10,535 nt of DNA from an uncultured Clostridia bacterium (GTDB taxonomy: Bacteria; Bacillota; Clostridia; Oscillospirales; Ruminococcaceae). The stretch is taken from the NCBI GenBank assembly GCA_944388825.1, contig CALXKG010000102.1, positions 1-10,535 of the forward strand, written 5' to 3'. The position numbers and the translations under genes were made by a program. Of this stretch, positions 1-6,092 are shown one piece after another; the first letter of the stretch is position 1, and every line of letters starts with the position of its first letter. The notes under the pieces were generated by a model. It ran no database searches. It was given only the letters and a program-made list of their open reading frames with translations, and had not been told where the DNA came from.

Positions 1-690
1 CCCCGACACAAACTGCCCGTCGGAGAGCGTGTCGCCGTTCTCCTGCCGCGCGGTATAGGGCGTCCCGTCCAGCAGGAAGACCTCCCCTTCGGCGTAGTCC
101 CCCGTCGCCTTGAACCGCCCCAGCAGCAGCCCTTCCGCGCCGTTCAGCCCGGTCAGTTTATGGATCGTCCCTTCCTTCTCGTGGCTGAGCGTCACGACGC
201 CCAGCCCGTCGACCGCCGCCTGCAGCTCGCTGTATTCGACAAAGATGCCGCTCCCGCTGATCTCGGCGGTGACATCCGGCGACGACGCGACGGCGACGGT
301 CAGCTGGATGACCCGCTCGTTCAGCGTCGCCTCATCGCTCCCGGGGATATAGTCCCCCGACTCCCCCGCGTTGCCGTAGGCATAAAGGATATCGCTTCCG
401 CCGGCGGGGTCCTCCGCGTACAGCCCCAGTTCCCGCCAGGTAAACCCCTCTTCCACCTCCCGGAAAGCGAGGACGCTTTTAAAAGTCACCTGCCCGCCGC
501 TGCGGCTCATCTGGTCGAGGGAAAGGGTATACTGAGGCGCAATGACCGCCGTCACCGCAGGGAGGCTGCCGGAATAGGCGGCGCTGCCCATCACCATTTT
601 GGTGAAGTGCAGGCCCCTGTCCTCCCCGGTCATGCTGTCCGCCAGCAGCGCGAGCCCCGCGTCGGTGATCGTCATCTGAAAATTAGCCAC
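1..690 (-). CDS. Phage tail-collar fibre protein, N-terminal part (cut by left window edge)
   Basis: The reading frame runs 230 codons without a stop to base 1, so the C-terminus lies outside the window. The protein begins MANFQMTITDAGLALLADSM, followed by an LHFTKMVMGSA stretch near residues 28-38. This matches the N-terminal domain of phage tail-collar fibre proteins (DUF3751/Phage_tail_fib family), which attaches a receptor-binding fibre to the baseplate. A FREVEEGFTWRELGLYAED segment near residues 76-94, also typical of the family, supports the call. The start is a GTG at 690-688, preceded by AAAGAGGTGG with a 7-base spacer; no ATG fits better. It is the last gene seen in the leftward block and is separated from the sheath gene by 284 bases of hairpins. 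The host-binding end is missing, so nothing can be said about the receptor. Confidence 0.85.
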   Translation of the reverse strand, partial: MANFQMTITDAGLALLADSMTGEDRGLHFTKMVMGSAAYSGSLPAVTAVIAPQYTLSLDQMSRSGGQVTFKSVLAFREVEEGFTWRELGLYAEDPAGGSDILYAYGNAGESGDYIPGSDEATLNERVIQLTVAVASSPDVTAEISGSGIFVEYSELQAAVDGLGVVTLSHEKEGTIHKLTGLNGAEGLLLGRFKATGDYAEGEVFLLDGTPYTARQENGDTLSDGQFVSG

Positions 691-725
691 GTTATAACCA
701 CCTCTTTCTTTTCCATAGGTCCGGT

Positions 726-752
726 AAAACCCGGCCACCCGCGGCGGCCGGG
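726..752 (-). terminator. Rho-independent-type terminator for leftward transcription, upstream of the fibre gene
   Basis: In the minus-strand RNA, CCCGGCCGCC can pair with GGUGGCCGGG to give a 10-pair stem with one G-U wobble and a 3-base loop, followed directly by UUUU. On the plus strand the wobble becomes an A-C mismatch and no U run follows, so the hairpin is built for leftward transcription. It ends only about 36 bases before the fibre start codon, so a terminator or attenuator in front of the fibre gene is the natural reading. The T run is short (4), so its strength is uncertain. Confidence 0.6.
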
Positions 753-754
753 TC
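730..754. repeat. Direct repeat copy 1 (25-base palindromic unit)
   Basis: This is identical over 25 bases to 942-966 and in the same orientation. The unit has CCCGGCC and GGCCGGG arms around a 9-base centre. The two copies bracket most of the intergenic region. This copy overlaps the terminator-like hairpin. Confidence 0.8.
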
Positions 755-822
755 AGCTTGTCGAAAAAGTCCTGTTGAAAAAGAAAACCGACTTTCCGAC
801 GCGCTCTAAAAATTTAATCACA

Positions 823-853
823 TTTTTTCCGGCGGCATGTACGGCGGAAAAAA
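823..853. repeat. Inverted repeat with A/T-run arms, possible bidirectional terminator
   Basis: TTTTTTCCG at 823-831 pairs with CGGAAAAAA at 845-853 around a 13-base loop. The arms carry six T on one side and six A on the other, so a transcript in either direction would end its stem in U residues. The GC part of the stem is only three pairs, so terminator activity is uncertain. Confidence 0.4.
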
Positions 854-860
854 TACCTTG

Positions 861-904
861 ATCCGGGCAAGTGTGCGACCGTAGGGAGTGCATGCAGCCC
901 GGAT
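861..904. repeat. Inverted repeat ATCCGGGC / GCCCGGAT with 28-base loop
   Basis: ATCCGGGC at 861-868 is exactly complementary to GCCCGGAT at 897-904. It is one of a row of palindromes in this spacer. The loop shows no obvious gene or further strong pairing. Its function is unknown. Confidence 0.45.
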
Positions 905-910
905 GTTATT

Positions 911-936
911 CTGTCGAAAAACAAGTTTTTCGACAG
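911..936. repeat. Perfect 12-bp inverted repeat with 2-base loop
   Basis: CTGTCGAAAAAC at 911-922 and GTTTTTCGACAG at 925-936 are perfect complements separated by AA. The arms could form a cruciform or an RNA hairpin in either direction. A related TGTCGAAAAA sequence recurs at 759-768. It could be half of a two-hairpin terminator with the GC hairpin at 942-964, or a binding site for a dimeric protein; the sequence does not decide between these. Confidence 0.7.
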
Positions 937-941
937 TCTCG

Positions 942-966
942 CCCGGCCACCCGCGGCGGCCGGGTC
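942..966. repeat. Direct repeat copy 2 (25-base palindromic unit) just after the sheath gene
   Basis: This is the second copy of the unit at 730-754. It begins 9 bases past the sheath stop codon in the direction of transcription. The minus-strand RNA forms the same 10-pair G-U containing hairpin, but the following bases are CGAGA, not a U run. It may protect the 3' end of the sheath message or act with the next hairpin. Confidence 0.75.
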
Positions 967-974
967 CCACCCTG

Positions 975-2285
975 TTATCCCACTGTAACCGTCATATACA
1001 GCTTTTCCATCGCGTCGACCGGCTGGACGCCCATCTCGACGATGACGCTGTCGGCGGTATCGCCGCGGGAAACGGTGATATCGGCAAGCTCCGGCCGCTC
1101 AACCTCCTGCAGCTCGTACAGCTGCGTCAGGTAGGCGAACAGTTCCTCCCGGAACAGTTCCCGCCCGTCGGCGTTGTTGGCGCATTTGCCAAGGTAATGG
1201 TCTTCAAAGGTCGCCCGCACATCGTTGGCGATTGCATCCATCACCCTGAGCGTCCGGTTTTTGCGGAAAGCCTCCCCCTTGTCCGCCGTAAAGCTGACAA
1301 AGGTGTTGATATCCTGTTCGACGACCACCTTATTGCCCCGCTCGATAAAGATGAACTGGCCGGCGTTCAGCCCCTTGATGATCTCGCTGGAGAGGAGCGG
1401 CGTCAGCACCGCGACCGCCCCGTCGTAGCTTTCAAAGGTATTGGACTTGTTGACCGCCGCGCCGGCGGTCATCCCGGCGACATAGGCGGTCGCCTCCGCC
1501 TCGCTCACCTCGGTGCCGTCCGAGAGCTTCACGCCCCCTTTGACCGAGATGATCCCCTCATAGTCGGCCTCGATATTGGGCAGGACCGCCTGGATCTTGA
1601 CCCCTTCTTCCTCCCGCATCTCCTTGACGAACGAGACTGCCATCTGTTTAATGGACGCGTCGGACGAAGGCACCGCCATCGTATTATAGGAAAGCCTTTT
1701 CGCGGCGGCAAAAAAATCTTCCCAGTCGGCGTCCTCCGGTTCGGCGTCGGTGCCGCCCGACAGGACGATCCCGGCGTGGGGCTGCAGCGCCCCTGTCCCG
1801 GAAAAGGCCACCCACTGGTTGTCCTGCAGCCCGTCCACCGTTTCCGCCTGCTGTTCCTCCATCAGCCGCCCGTCCAGAAAGGTCTGGACGGTATAAGGCG
1901 CATCCGCCTCTTCCGGCTCCAGCACCTTGACCGCCAGCGTATTGCCGACGCTGCCGGGATAGCGGGCGGTGACGGTCAGGTTCCCATCGGTTTCGGAGGC
2001 CGTTTCGCCTCCCGACAGCCGCCAGACGATCACCTCCCGCGCCCGCTTGGCCGCCTCCCGCAGCAGTTTGAGTTCCGGCGACAGGCTGGACAGCCCGAAT
2101 ACCGCCCGGACGTCGGTCTCCCCATCCACCGTCACCGGTTCCCCGACCGGCCCGAACGGGACGGCCATCGGCAGCAGGACGATCCCGCGGTCGGAGACCG
2201 TCCCCAGCGGCGAAAAAGCGGACACAAAGTTGATGTAAGCGCCTGCCCGCACTTTATTTCTTGCAGTAAAAGTTCCCCCAGCCAT
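975..2285 (-). CDS. xkdK: Phage tail sheath protein (XkdK-like)
   Basis: This 436-residue protein forms the contractile outer tube of the tail. It starts MAGGTFTARNKVRAGAYINF, a glycine-rich opening and Y-I-N-F motif typical of PBSX XkdK-type sheaths, and ends in the family's hallmark VQPVDAMEKLYMTVTV, the conserved C-terminal strand that links neighbouring subunits. The length fits the family (roughly 430-470). The start ATG at 2285 has AAGGAGG with a 5-base spacer, and the preceding XkdU-like gene stops 28 bases upstream. In PBSX-type phages the sheath is followed immediately by the tube gene. Here the tube lies about 6 kb upstream on the other side of the head genes, and the sheath is followed by a hairpin-rich spacer. 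The gene looks intact. Confidence 0.95.
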   Translation of the reverse strand: MAGGTFTARNKVRAGAYINFVSAFSPLGTVSDRGIVLLPMAVPFGPVGEPVTVDGETDVRAVFGLSSLSPELKLLREAAKRAREVIVWRLSGGETASETDGNLTVTARYPGSVGNTLAVKVLEPEEADAPYTVQTFLDGRLMEEQQAETVDGLQDNQWVAFSGTGALQPHAGIVLSGGTDAEPEDADWEDFFAAAKRLSYNTMAVPSSDASIKQMAVSFVKEMREEEGVKIQAVLPNIEADYEGIISVKGGVKLSDGTEVSEAEATAYVAGMTAGAAVNKSNTFESYDGAVAVLTPLLSSEIIKGLNAGQFIFIERGNKVVVEQDINTFVSFTADKGEAFRKNRTLRVMDAIANDVRATFEDHYLGKCANNADGRELFREELFAYLTQLYELQEVERPELADITVSRGDTADSVIVEMGVQPVDAMEKLYMTVTVG

Positions 2286-2313
2286 ATGTTCCTCCTTCTG
2301 CCCCGCAGGGCGT

Positions 2314-2817
2314 TTATAAGCTGATTTTTTCCGACACCGCCAGCACCGCCCCGCCGTACACAGCCGCCGCCTGTTCTGTCCCGACCGCCGTTTCCAGCGT
2401 GATATTGGCGGGGATCATCCGCCGCAGCTCCCGCGCCATCGCGCCCATCAGCCCTTCGGCCCCGGGCGTGACGGTCACCCGCAGCAGGAAGTCTTCGGGA
2501 TAGACTTCCGCCTGGAAGTTCCCCTCCCCCATGCTGGCCGCCAGCTGTCTTTTCAGCCGCTCGATCGTATAGGGCCGGACACCCGCGAGGCGGGAAAGGA
2601 CGGCAAACCGCCGTTCCTCCAGCGTCCCGCTCTCCCGCAGCCCCAGCACCCGTTCCCACCTGGGCAGCAGCTCCTCCGCCGTCGTCGGGAAATACGCTTC
2701 CGGCACTTCCCCGACCGCCTCCCGCACCCCGTCCGCGAGCGGCCCCAGCGCCCCGGCGAGCGCCCTGTATTCCCGCGTTTCCTTAAAGACGTCGGGCAGA
2801 TAATCCAGATACTGCAT
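2314..2817 (-). CDS. xkdU: Baseplate/tail protein, XkdU/YmfQ-like (DUF2313)
   Basis: This 167-residue protein begins with a YLPDVFKETREYRALAGAL motif. It continues with an alpha-helical N-terminal half containing a W-E-R-V-L-G-L segment near residue 54 and a TLEERRFAVLSRLAG segment near residues 65-79. This pattern is characteristic of the DUF2313 family (YmfQ in enterobacterial phages, XkdU in PBSX), which sits beside baseplate J in contractile phages and helps connect baseplate wedges to fibres. The start ATG at 2817 follows GAGGTGAG, which partly overlaps the stop region of the upstream J gene (9 bases between the genes), suggesting coupled translation. The J-U adjacency supports the assignment. 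Confidence 0.85.
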   Translation of the reverse strand: MQYLDYLPDVFKETREYRALAGALGPLADGVREAVGEVPEAYFPTTAEELLPRWERVLGLRESGTLEERRFAVLSRLAGVRPYTIERLKRQLAASMGEGNFQAEVYPEDFLLRVTVTPGAEGLMGAMARELRRMIPANITLETAVGTEQAAAVYGGAVLAVSEKISL

Positions 2818-2826
2818 TTTCTCACC

Positions 2827-3891
2827 TCATTCCAGATCCTGCACCGTCAGCGAAAACGTCCCGTCGACCGGCACCCCGTCGCAGCTGATGTTGGCCGTAC
2901 CGCCATTGATCAGGAGATTGGACACGTCGACGACCCCTTCCGCCCCGGAAAGGGCCGCCATCATCCCGCTGTACCGGACGACCGCGTCCTCATCCTCCCA
3001 TTTCTGCCGCAGGCTTTTGAGATACCCGCTCGCCGCCGCTTCTGCCGCCGCCTTGACGGCGTCCGGGTCCCCGCCCGTCAGGATGCCGGCGGAGAGGCTG
3101 ACCGCTTCCGCCGCGGGGGCGGAAACGGTGACGGTATGGCCGATCGGGGCCATCCCCAGCCCGTCGGCCTGGTATCCCGGGATCAGCATCTGCCGCACAT
3201 CCTCCAGAAGGCTTTCCCCGGCGGGGTTGAAATCGCTCCCCAGCACTTCCACCCCGACCGTCCCGCCGCCCAGCACGACCGGCGTGACCCTTACGCCGCC
3301 GACCCCCGGCACCGCCCGGACCTTTTCCTTATAATCGCTGACGTTGCCGCCGAAAGCCGGATACGCCAGCAGTTCCAGCACCCTTTGCCGCAGCGGCCCG
3401 TCCCCTTCTTCCTCTTCGCCCGGGGTCAGAAGGCTGACCGCCTCCGCCCTGCCGAACCCGGTCAGATAGTCGCAGGGCAGCAGCTCCCCCAGCTGGTTCC
3501 CGGCCTCGCCCGCCGTCTCACACCGCAGCCGTCCGCCGCCCAGCCAGCTTTCTTCCACCAGGTAGAAGACGCCGGAAAGGGAAAACCGCATCCCGACAGG
3601 GACGGTAAAATCTCCGCCCTGCTGGTCGGTAAACTCCGCTTCAAGGACGGCGGGGCTCGCCGTCCCGCGGGAGATCCCGTACTGGGCGGCGATCCGGTCG
3701 AGATAGGCCCCGGCGGAGGTATCGGGGAACAGGAGGTCATAAAAGCTCTGGAGGGTCAGATACGCCGCCGCCAGTTCGGCGCAGACCGGCCCGACCGCCG
3801 TGTCGAAAAGGCTTCCTTCGCGGGTATCGACCCCTTCCGGCGCCGCCTCCAGGCACTGTTTTTTCAGCTCGTCATACCCCGGCAGTTCCAT
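2827..3891 (-). CDS. xkdT: Baseplate J/gp47-family protein (XkdT-like)
   Basis: This 354-residue baseplate wedge protein carries family features in order. An N-terminal GYDELKKQCLEAAP with EGVDTREGSLFDTAVGP (about residues 5-33) is followed by FYDLLFPDTSAGAYLDRIAAQYGI (about 50-74). Next comes a PVGMRFS strand, a central LRQRVLELLAYPAFGGNVSDY region, and VPGVGGVRVTPVVLGGGTVGV, which is typical of gp47/J. Two starts are possible. ATG at 3897 touches its AGGAGG box directly with no spacer, whereas ATG at 3891 has AGGAGG with a 6-base spacer, so 3891 is preferred. The gene overlaps the end of the tail terminator gene by 20 bases, so it is tightly packed and probably translationally coupled. That is unusual, since a sheath gene normally follows the terminator. 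Confidence 0.92.
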   Translation of the reverse strand: MELPGYDELKKQCLEAAPEGVDTREGSLFDTAVGPVCAELAAAYLTLQSFYDLLFPDTSAGAYLDRIAAQYGISRGTASPAVLEAEFTDQQGGDFTVPVGMRFSLSGVFYLVEESWLGGGRLRCETAGEAGNQLGELLPCDYLTGFGRAEAVSLLTPGEEEEGDGPLRQRVLELLAYPAFGGNVSDYKEKVRAVPGVGGVRVTPVVLGGGTVGVEVLGSDFNPAGESLLEDVRQMLIPGYQADGLGMAPIGHTVTVSAPAAEAVSLSAGILTGGDPDAVKAAAEAAASGYLKSLRQKWEDEDAVVRYSGMMAALSGAEGVVDVSNLLINGGTANISCDGVPVDGTFSLTVQDLE

Positions 3892-4297
3892 CCGCATCCT
3901 CCTCTCCCGCCTGGTCCCGCAGCCCCAGCAGCATCCGCATCATCAGGGCCGCCTCTTCCTCATCCAGGAACAGGATCTGTTCCTGCCGCGCCCGGATGGA
4001 GAGCCTGTCCTTTTCCCGTTCCGCCTCGGTATGGACGCCTTTTCCGGCCCACTGCAAAGTCAGCTGGATCGGGATTTCTTTTTTCTGCGGCGATTCCGGT
4101 TCCGGCGGGTACCAGATCACCCGCAGCGTCTCCTCCTTCCGGTACCGGCGTCCCATCTCCTTGCGCAGCGTGACGCCGTCCAGCAGCACCTGGAAACAGG
4201 GGCGGGTGATCCCCCCTTCCGACTCCCCGGTCAGGATCAGCGCGTCGGGGTTATAATCTCTAAGCGCCTTTACCGCCCGTGCCTGAAATTCTGTCAA
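3872..4297 (-). CDS. Tail terminator-like protein (TTG start; XkdJ/DUF6838-like)
   Basis: This 141-residue protein starts MTEFQARAVKALRDYNPDAL. A central RYRKEETLRVIWYPPEP stretch (about residues 51-67) resembles phage tail terminator family proteins, which cap the tail tube and join it to the neck. The C-terminus is acidic and helical. The start is inferred as TTG at 4297-4295: it overlaps the upstream stop codon as TTGA and has AAGGAGG (4305-4311) with a 7-base spacer. The frame is open further upstream, but that extension lies inside the head-closure gene and looks like shadow coding. The location after the head-closure gene fits a neck role. Assignment to this exact family rests on motif memory and position. 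Confidence 0.7.
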   Translation of the reverse strand: MTEFQARAVKALRDYNPDALILTGESEGGITRPCFQVLLDGVTLRKEMGRRYRKEETLRVIWYPPEPESPQKKEIPIQLTLQWAGKGVHTEAEREKDRLSIRARQEQILFLDEEEAALMMRMLLGLRDQAGEEDADGTAGV

Positions 4298-4650
4298 ACG
4301 ATCTCCTCCTTCCGCACCGCCACCGCCTGATAGACGGGGTATTTTTCCGGCTGCCCGGCGGCGGTAAAGGATTCCGCCGCTCCCCGCTGCCGCACGATGA
4401 CGCAGTCCCCCGCCTTTATATCCGCCTCTTCCGGCAGGTACAGCCGGGCGGCGCTCCGGTTTTCCGCCGCCGGTTCCCCCGCCGTGCCGGTGCCGCTCCA
4501 CCGGCTGAGCAGGCAGCGGTAACGCCCGCGCAGCTCCCGCACTTCCGCGTCCCGGTCCCCATCCCGTGTCCAGCCCCGGCGGTAGACCTCCGCCTCTCCG
4601 CCGAAGCCGCGCAGCAGGGCTTCAAACGCCGCCTTTTCTCTCCACAGCAT
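4294..4650 (-). CDS. Head closure/head-tail joining protein (XkdH/SPP1 gp16-like)
   Basis: This 118-residue protein has a basic N-terminal half, then an LYLPEEADIKAGDCVIVRQ segment near residues 70-88. Head-closure proteins of SPP1 gp16/XkdH type carry such a beta-barrel stretch ending in I-K-x-G-D. It would sit between the connector ring and the tail. The preferred start is ATG at 4650 with GGAAGGGGG and a 6-base spacer. A GTG at 4758 would add 36 residues but has no clear ribosome binding site and would make it too long for the family. The downstream gene starts within its stop codon. The family call depends on the motif plus position. Confidence 0.65.
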   Translation of the reverse strand: MLWREKAAFEALLRGFGGEAEVYRRGWTRDGDRDAEVRELRGRYRCLLSRWSGTGTAGEPAAENRSAARLYLPEEADIKAGDCVIVRQRGAAESFTAAGQPEKYPVYQAVAVRKEEIV

Positions 4651-4786
4651 CCCTTTCCCCCTTCCGGCCGGTTTACCGGGTCGGATCCGCCTTCCGGAAA
4701 ATCGGGAAAGCCAAACCCAACCCCGGAAATACGCGGCATTTCCACCGTATTTTTTCACTGTTCATGCTTCATTTTATCTGGAAATA
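4651..4786. other. 136-base spacer between connector and head-closure genes
   Basis: If the head-closure gene starts at 4650, this stretch is non-coding. It contains AAAATGAAGCATGAA on the minus strand (4761-4775), which closely matches a sequence before the portal gene, and a small CCGGT-TT-ACCGG hairpin near 4667-4678. No convincing small gene was found. The alternative is an N-terminal extension of the head-closure protein from GTG at 4758. Confidence 0.4.
4761..4775 (-). repeat. AAAATGAAGCATGAA repeat (short form)
   Basis: The minus strand reads AAAATGAAGCATGAA. The junction before the portal gene (7971-8000) has the same ends with 14 extra bases between two ATGAAGC copies. A deletion between those direct copies would turn the long form into this one. 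Confidence 0.5.
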
Positions 4787-5125
4787 TCAGAACCGCATCC
4801 TTCTCCAGGCCGTCAGCCCCTGGACCCATCCGCCGTTTCCGGCGCCTGTCCCGGCGCCGAAGCTGACCGAATAGTCGCCCAGCGTCAGTTTGCTGACCGC
4901 GCCGCCGCTTCCGGACATCCCGGAGCCGCGCCGCAGCAGCTCCTCCGCCGCCGGCCGGAGGGCGCCTTCCGGCACCGATTCGATATGGCACCAGCCCATC
5001 AGTTCCGCCAGGATAAACGGGATCAGCGCCTTCTCGCTTTCCGAAAGCGCCTCCCCCTTGACGGCCGCAGCGGCCGTTTCCAGCCGCTGCGCCGCCTCTT
5101 CCCGGTCATACCAGTTTTCCGGCAT
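4787..5125 (-). CDS. Head-tail connector protein (gp6/gp15-like)
   Basis: This 112-residue, largely helical protein opens MPENWYDREEAAQRLETAAA, with an SESEKALIPFILAELMGWCHI helix at about residues 28-48. It ends with an AVSKLTLGDYSVSFGAGTG segment, a strand-turn typical of gp15/gp6-type connectors, which form the ring beneath the portal. The gene follows the capsid and precedes the head-closure gene, the expected place. A GTG at 5134 would add three residues but overlaps the ribosome binding site. ATG at 5125 has AAGGGGTGA (5131-5139) at a proper distance, with that site overlapping the capsid stop codon, so 5125 is chosen. Probable translational coupling to the capsid gene. Confidence 0.75.
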   Translation of the reverse strand: MPENWYDREEAAQRLETAAAAVKGEALSESEKALIPFILAELMGWCHIESVPEGALRPAAEELLRRGSGMSGSGGAVSKLTLGDYSVSFGAGTGAGNGGWVQGLTAWRRMRF

Positions 5126-5137
5126 CTCTCTCACCCC

Positions 5138-6004
5138 TTAATCGGTGCCGCCAGCATCGTCCGTGCCCTGCTGGCCGCCGGACGCAGCCTCCTTGCAGAC
5201 CAGCTTGACCGCCTTCGACTCATTGGCGAGATAAACGGCATAGTATTTATCGGCGGTGACGACCGTCGTCTTATGGACGATGTCCCGCTGGCTCTCCACC
5301 TCGGTCTCCTTTTTCAGGAAGAGGACCAGCGCCCCCGGCATGACGATATAGTTTTCAAAGTTTCCGCCGGACGCGGCGATCTTGTCCGATACAATGACCT
5401 GGCAGCCGTGGATCATCCCGACCGCCCCGGACACCAGCCGCATCGCCCCGACGTCGGTCGCCTTCAGCCAGCCCTCGCTCCGTCTGAGCTGGGCCAGCTG
5501 TGCGGGCGCGACGATCAGCACCTTTTCACCGCCCTCTTTTTCGCCCAGTTTGACCAGCGCGTCGGCGATCACGTCGGCCGAGACCGGCTCGGCGGCGGTA
5601 TAGGTCATATCCGCCCCGATGTTTTTTAAGACGGCCAGCACATCCCCGTCCACTTTGCCGGCGATGGACAGGGTCAGCTGCGCCGCCGCCTCGCCCAGCG
5701 GGTCGCCGTAGCCGGAAAGGACCGCTTCGTCGGTCAGCTCGACGCCGTTGCCCGCCTTTTTGACCGTCACCGTTTCAGACGACGCGGTCAGCTGCACGAC
5801 CGGGATCGCGCCCCCCTCGGTCACTTCGCTCGCGTCGCCGATATAGGCATACTTCGGGACGGTGACGGTATCCCCGGCCCGCCCGGCGAGCGTCAGGTCG
5901 ATCCGGCAGAGGGGCGAGAATTTCATCTCCTTCTCCAGGTGTTCGGTCACCCAGTCCCCCATCACTTCCGGGTTCATCAGATTGGTCAGTTTGGTCATAG
6001 CCAT
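5138..6004 (-). CDS. Major capsid protein (HK97-fold, N4-gp56/Gram-positive phage type)
   Basis: This 288-residue shell protein shows NLMNPEVMGDWVTEHLEKEM at the N-terminus and then FSPLCRID. A GDTVTVPKYAYIGDASEVTEGG region follows near residues 44-66. Next come VKKAGNGVELTDEAVLSGYGDP (about 81-102), the helix starting LTLSIAGKVDGDVLAVL (about 109-125), and a C-terminal DIVHKTTVVTADKYYAVYL stretch. These are standard landmarks of this capsid group. There is no N-terminal delta or protease-cleaved region, so assembly would rely on the separate upstream scaffold. The C-terminus ends in a short Gly/Ala/Asp-rich tail. The ATG at 6004 has GGGAGG with a 7-base spacer; a second in-frame ATG lies at 5998. 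Confidence 0.92.
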   Translation of the reverse strand: MAMTKLTNLMNPEVMGDWVTEHLEKEMKFSPLCRIDLTLAGRAGDTVTVPKYAYIGDASEVTEGGAIPVVQLTASSETVTVKKAGNGVELTDEAVLSGYGDPLGEAAAQLTLSIAGKVDGDVLAVLKNIGADMTYTAAEPVSADVIADALVKLGEKEGGEKVLIVAPAQLAQLRRSEGWLKATDVGAMRLVSGAVGMIHGCQVIVSDKIAASGGNFENYIVMPGALVLFLKKETEVESQRDIVHKTTVVTADKYYAVYLANESKAVKLVCKEAASGGQQGTDDAGGTD

Positions 6005-6092
6005 GGTGCATCCTCCCTTTTTAGCGATGTATAAATTTCAACAAATGTTCTTTCCCGGCCGCTTCTGCCGCGCCTCATCCGGACGCCTGGCC
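6005..6092. promoter_or_regulatory. AT-richer spacer before the capsid gene
   Basis: These 88 bases separate scaffold and capsid genes, while most neighbouring genes overlap or touch. The minus strand carries a TTTGTTGAAATTTATACAT stretch that stands out against the GC-rich surroundings, then the capsid ribosome binding site. It could hold a promoter or processing site boosting capsid expression, but I cannot find a well-spaced -35/-10 pair. Confidence 0.25.

Larger units (their letters stand above)
691..974. other. Intergenic region rich in inverted repeats between sheath and fibre genes
   Basis: This is the longest non-coding stretch in the window. I see no convincing gene on either strand. 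It holds at least five clear inverted repeats (730-752, 823-853, 861-904, 911-936, 942-964) and one weaker one (760-771 with 790-800). The two outermost repeats are identical copies of one 25-base sequence in the same orientation. Base composition alternates between very GC-rich stems and A/T runs, unlike the flanking coding DNA. The left end carries the fibre gene's ribosome binding site. It resembles terminator clusters or short palindromic intergenic elements of host chromosomes; which of these applies is inference. Confidence 0.8.

Noticed and set aside
160..861. Plus-strand frame opposite the fibre gene and through the hairpin region
   Set aside because: It runs through the inverted repeats and has shadow-type composition, while the minus strand gives a clear fibre N-terminal domain.
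730..966. Possible CRISPR or attachment site from the two 25-base repeats
   Set aside because: Only two copies 187 bases apart, no regular spacers, no cas genes or integrase; the palindromic form fits RNA hairpins better.
888..2324. Long plus-strand open frame (478 codons) opposite the sheath gene
   Set aside because: Its translation is rich in His, Arg, Pro and Asp with no family motif and no ribosome binding site. It is the mirror of a well-supported sheath gene in GC-rich DNA.
3136..4173. Long plus-strand open frame opposite baseplate J and the tail terminator
   Set aside because: Pro/Arg-rich low-complexity translation with no recognisable domain; explained by high GC content opposite real genes.
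4294..4758. Longer head-closure protein from GTG 4758
   Set aside because: No good ribosome binding site at 4758. The extra 36 residues are basic and unlike the family, while ATG 4650 has a strong purine-rich site.
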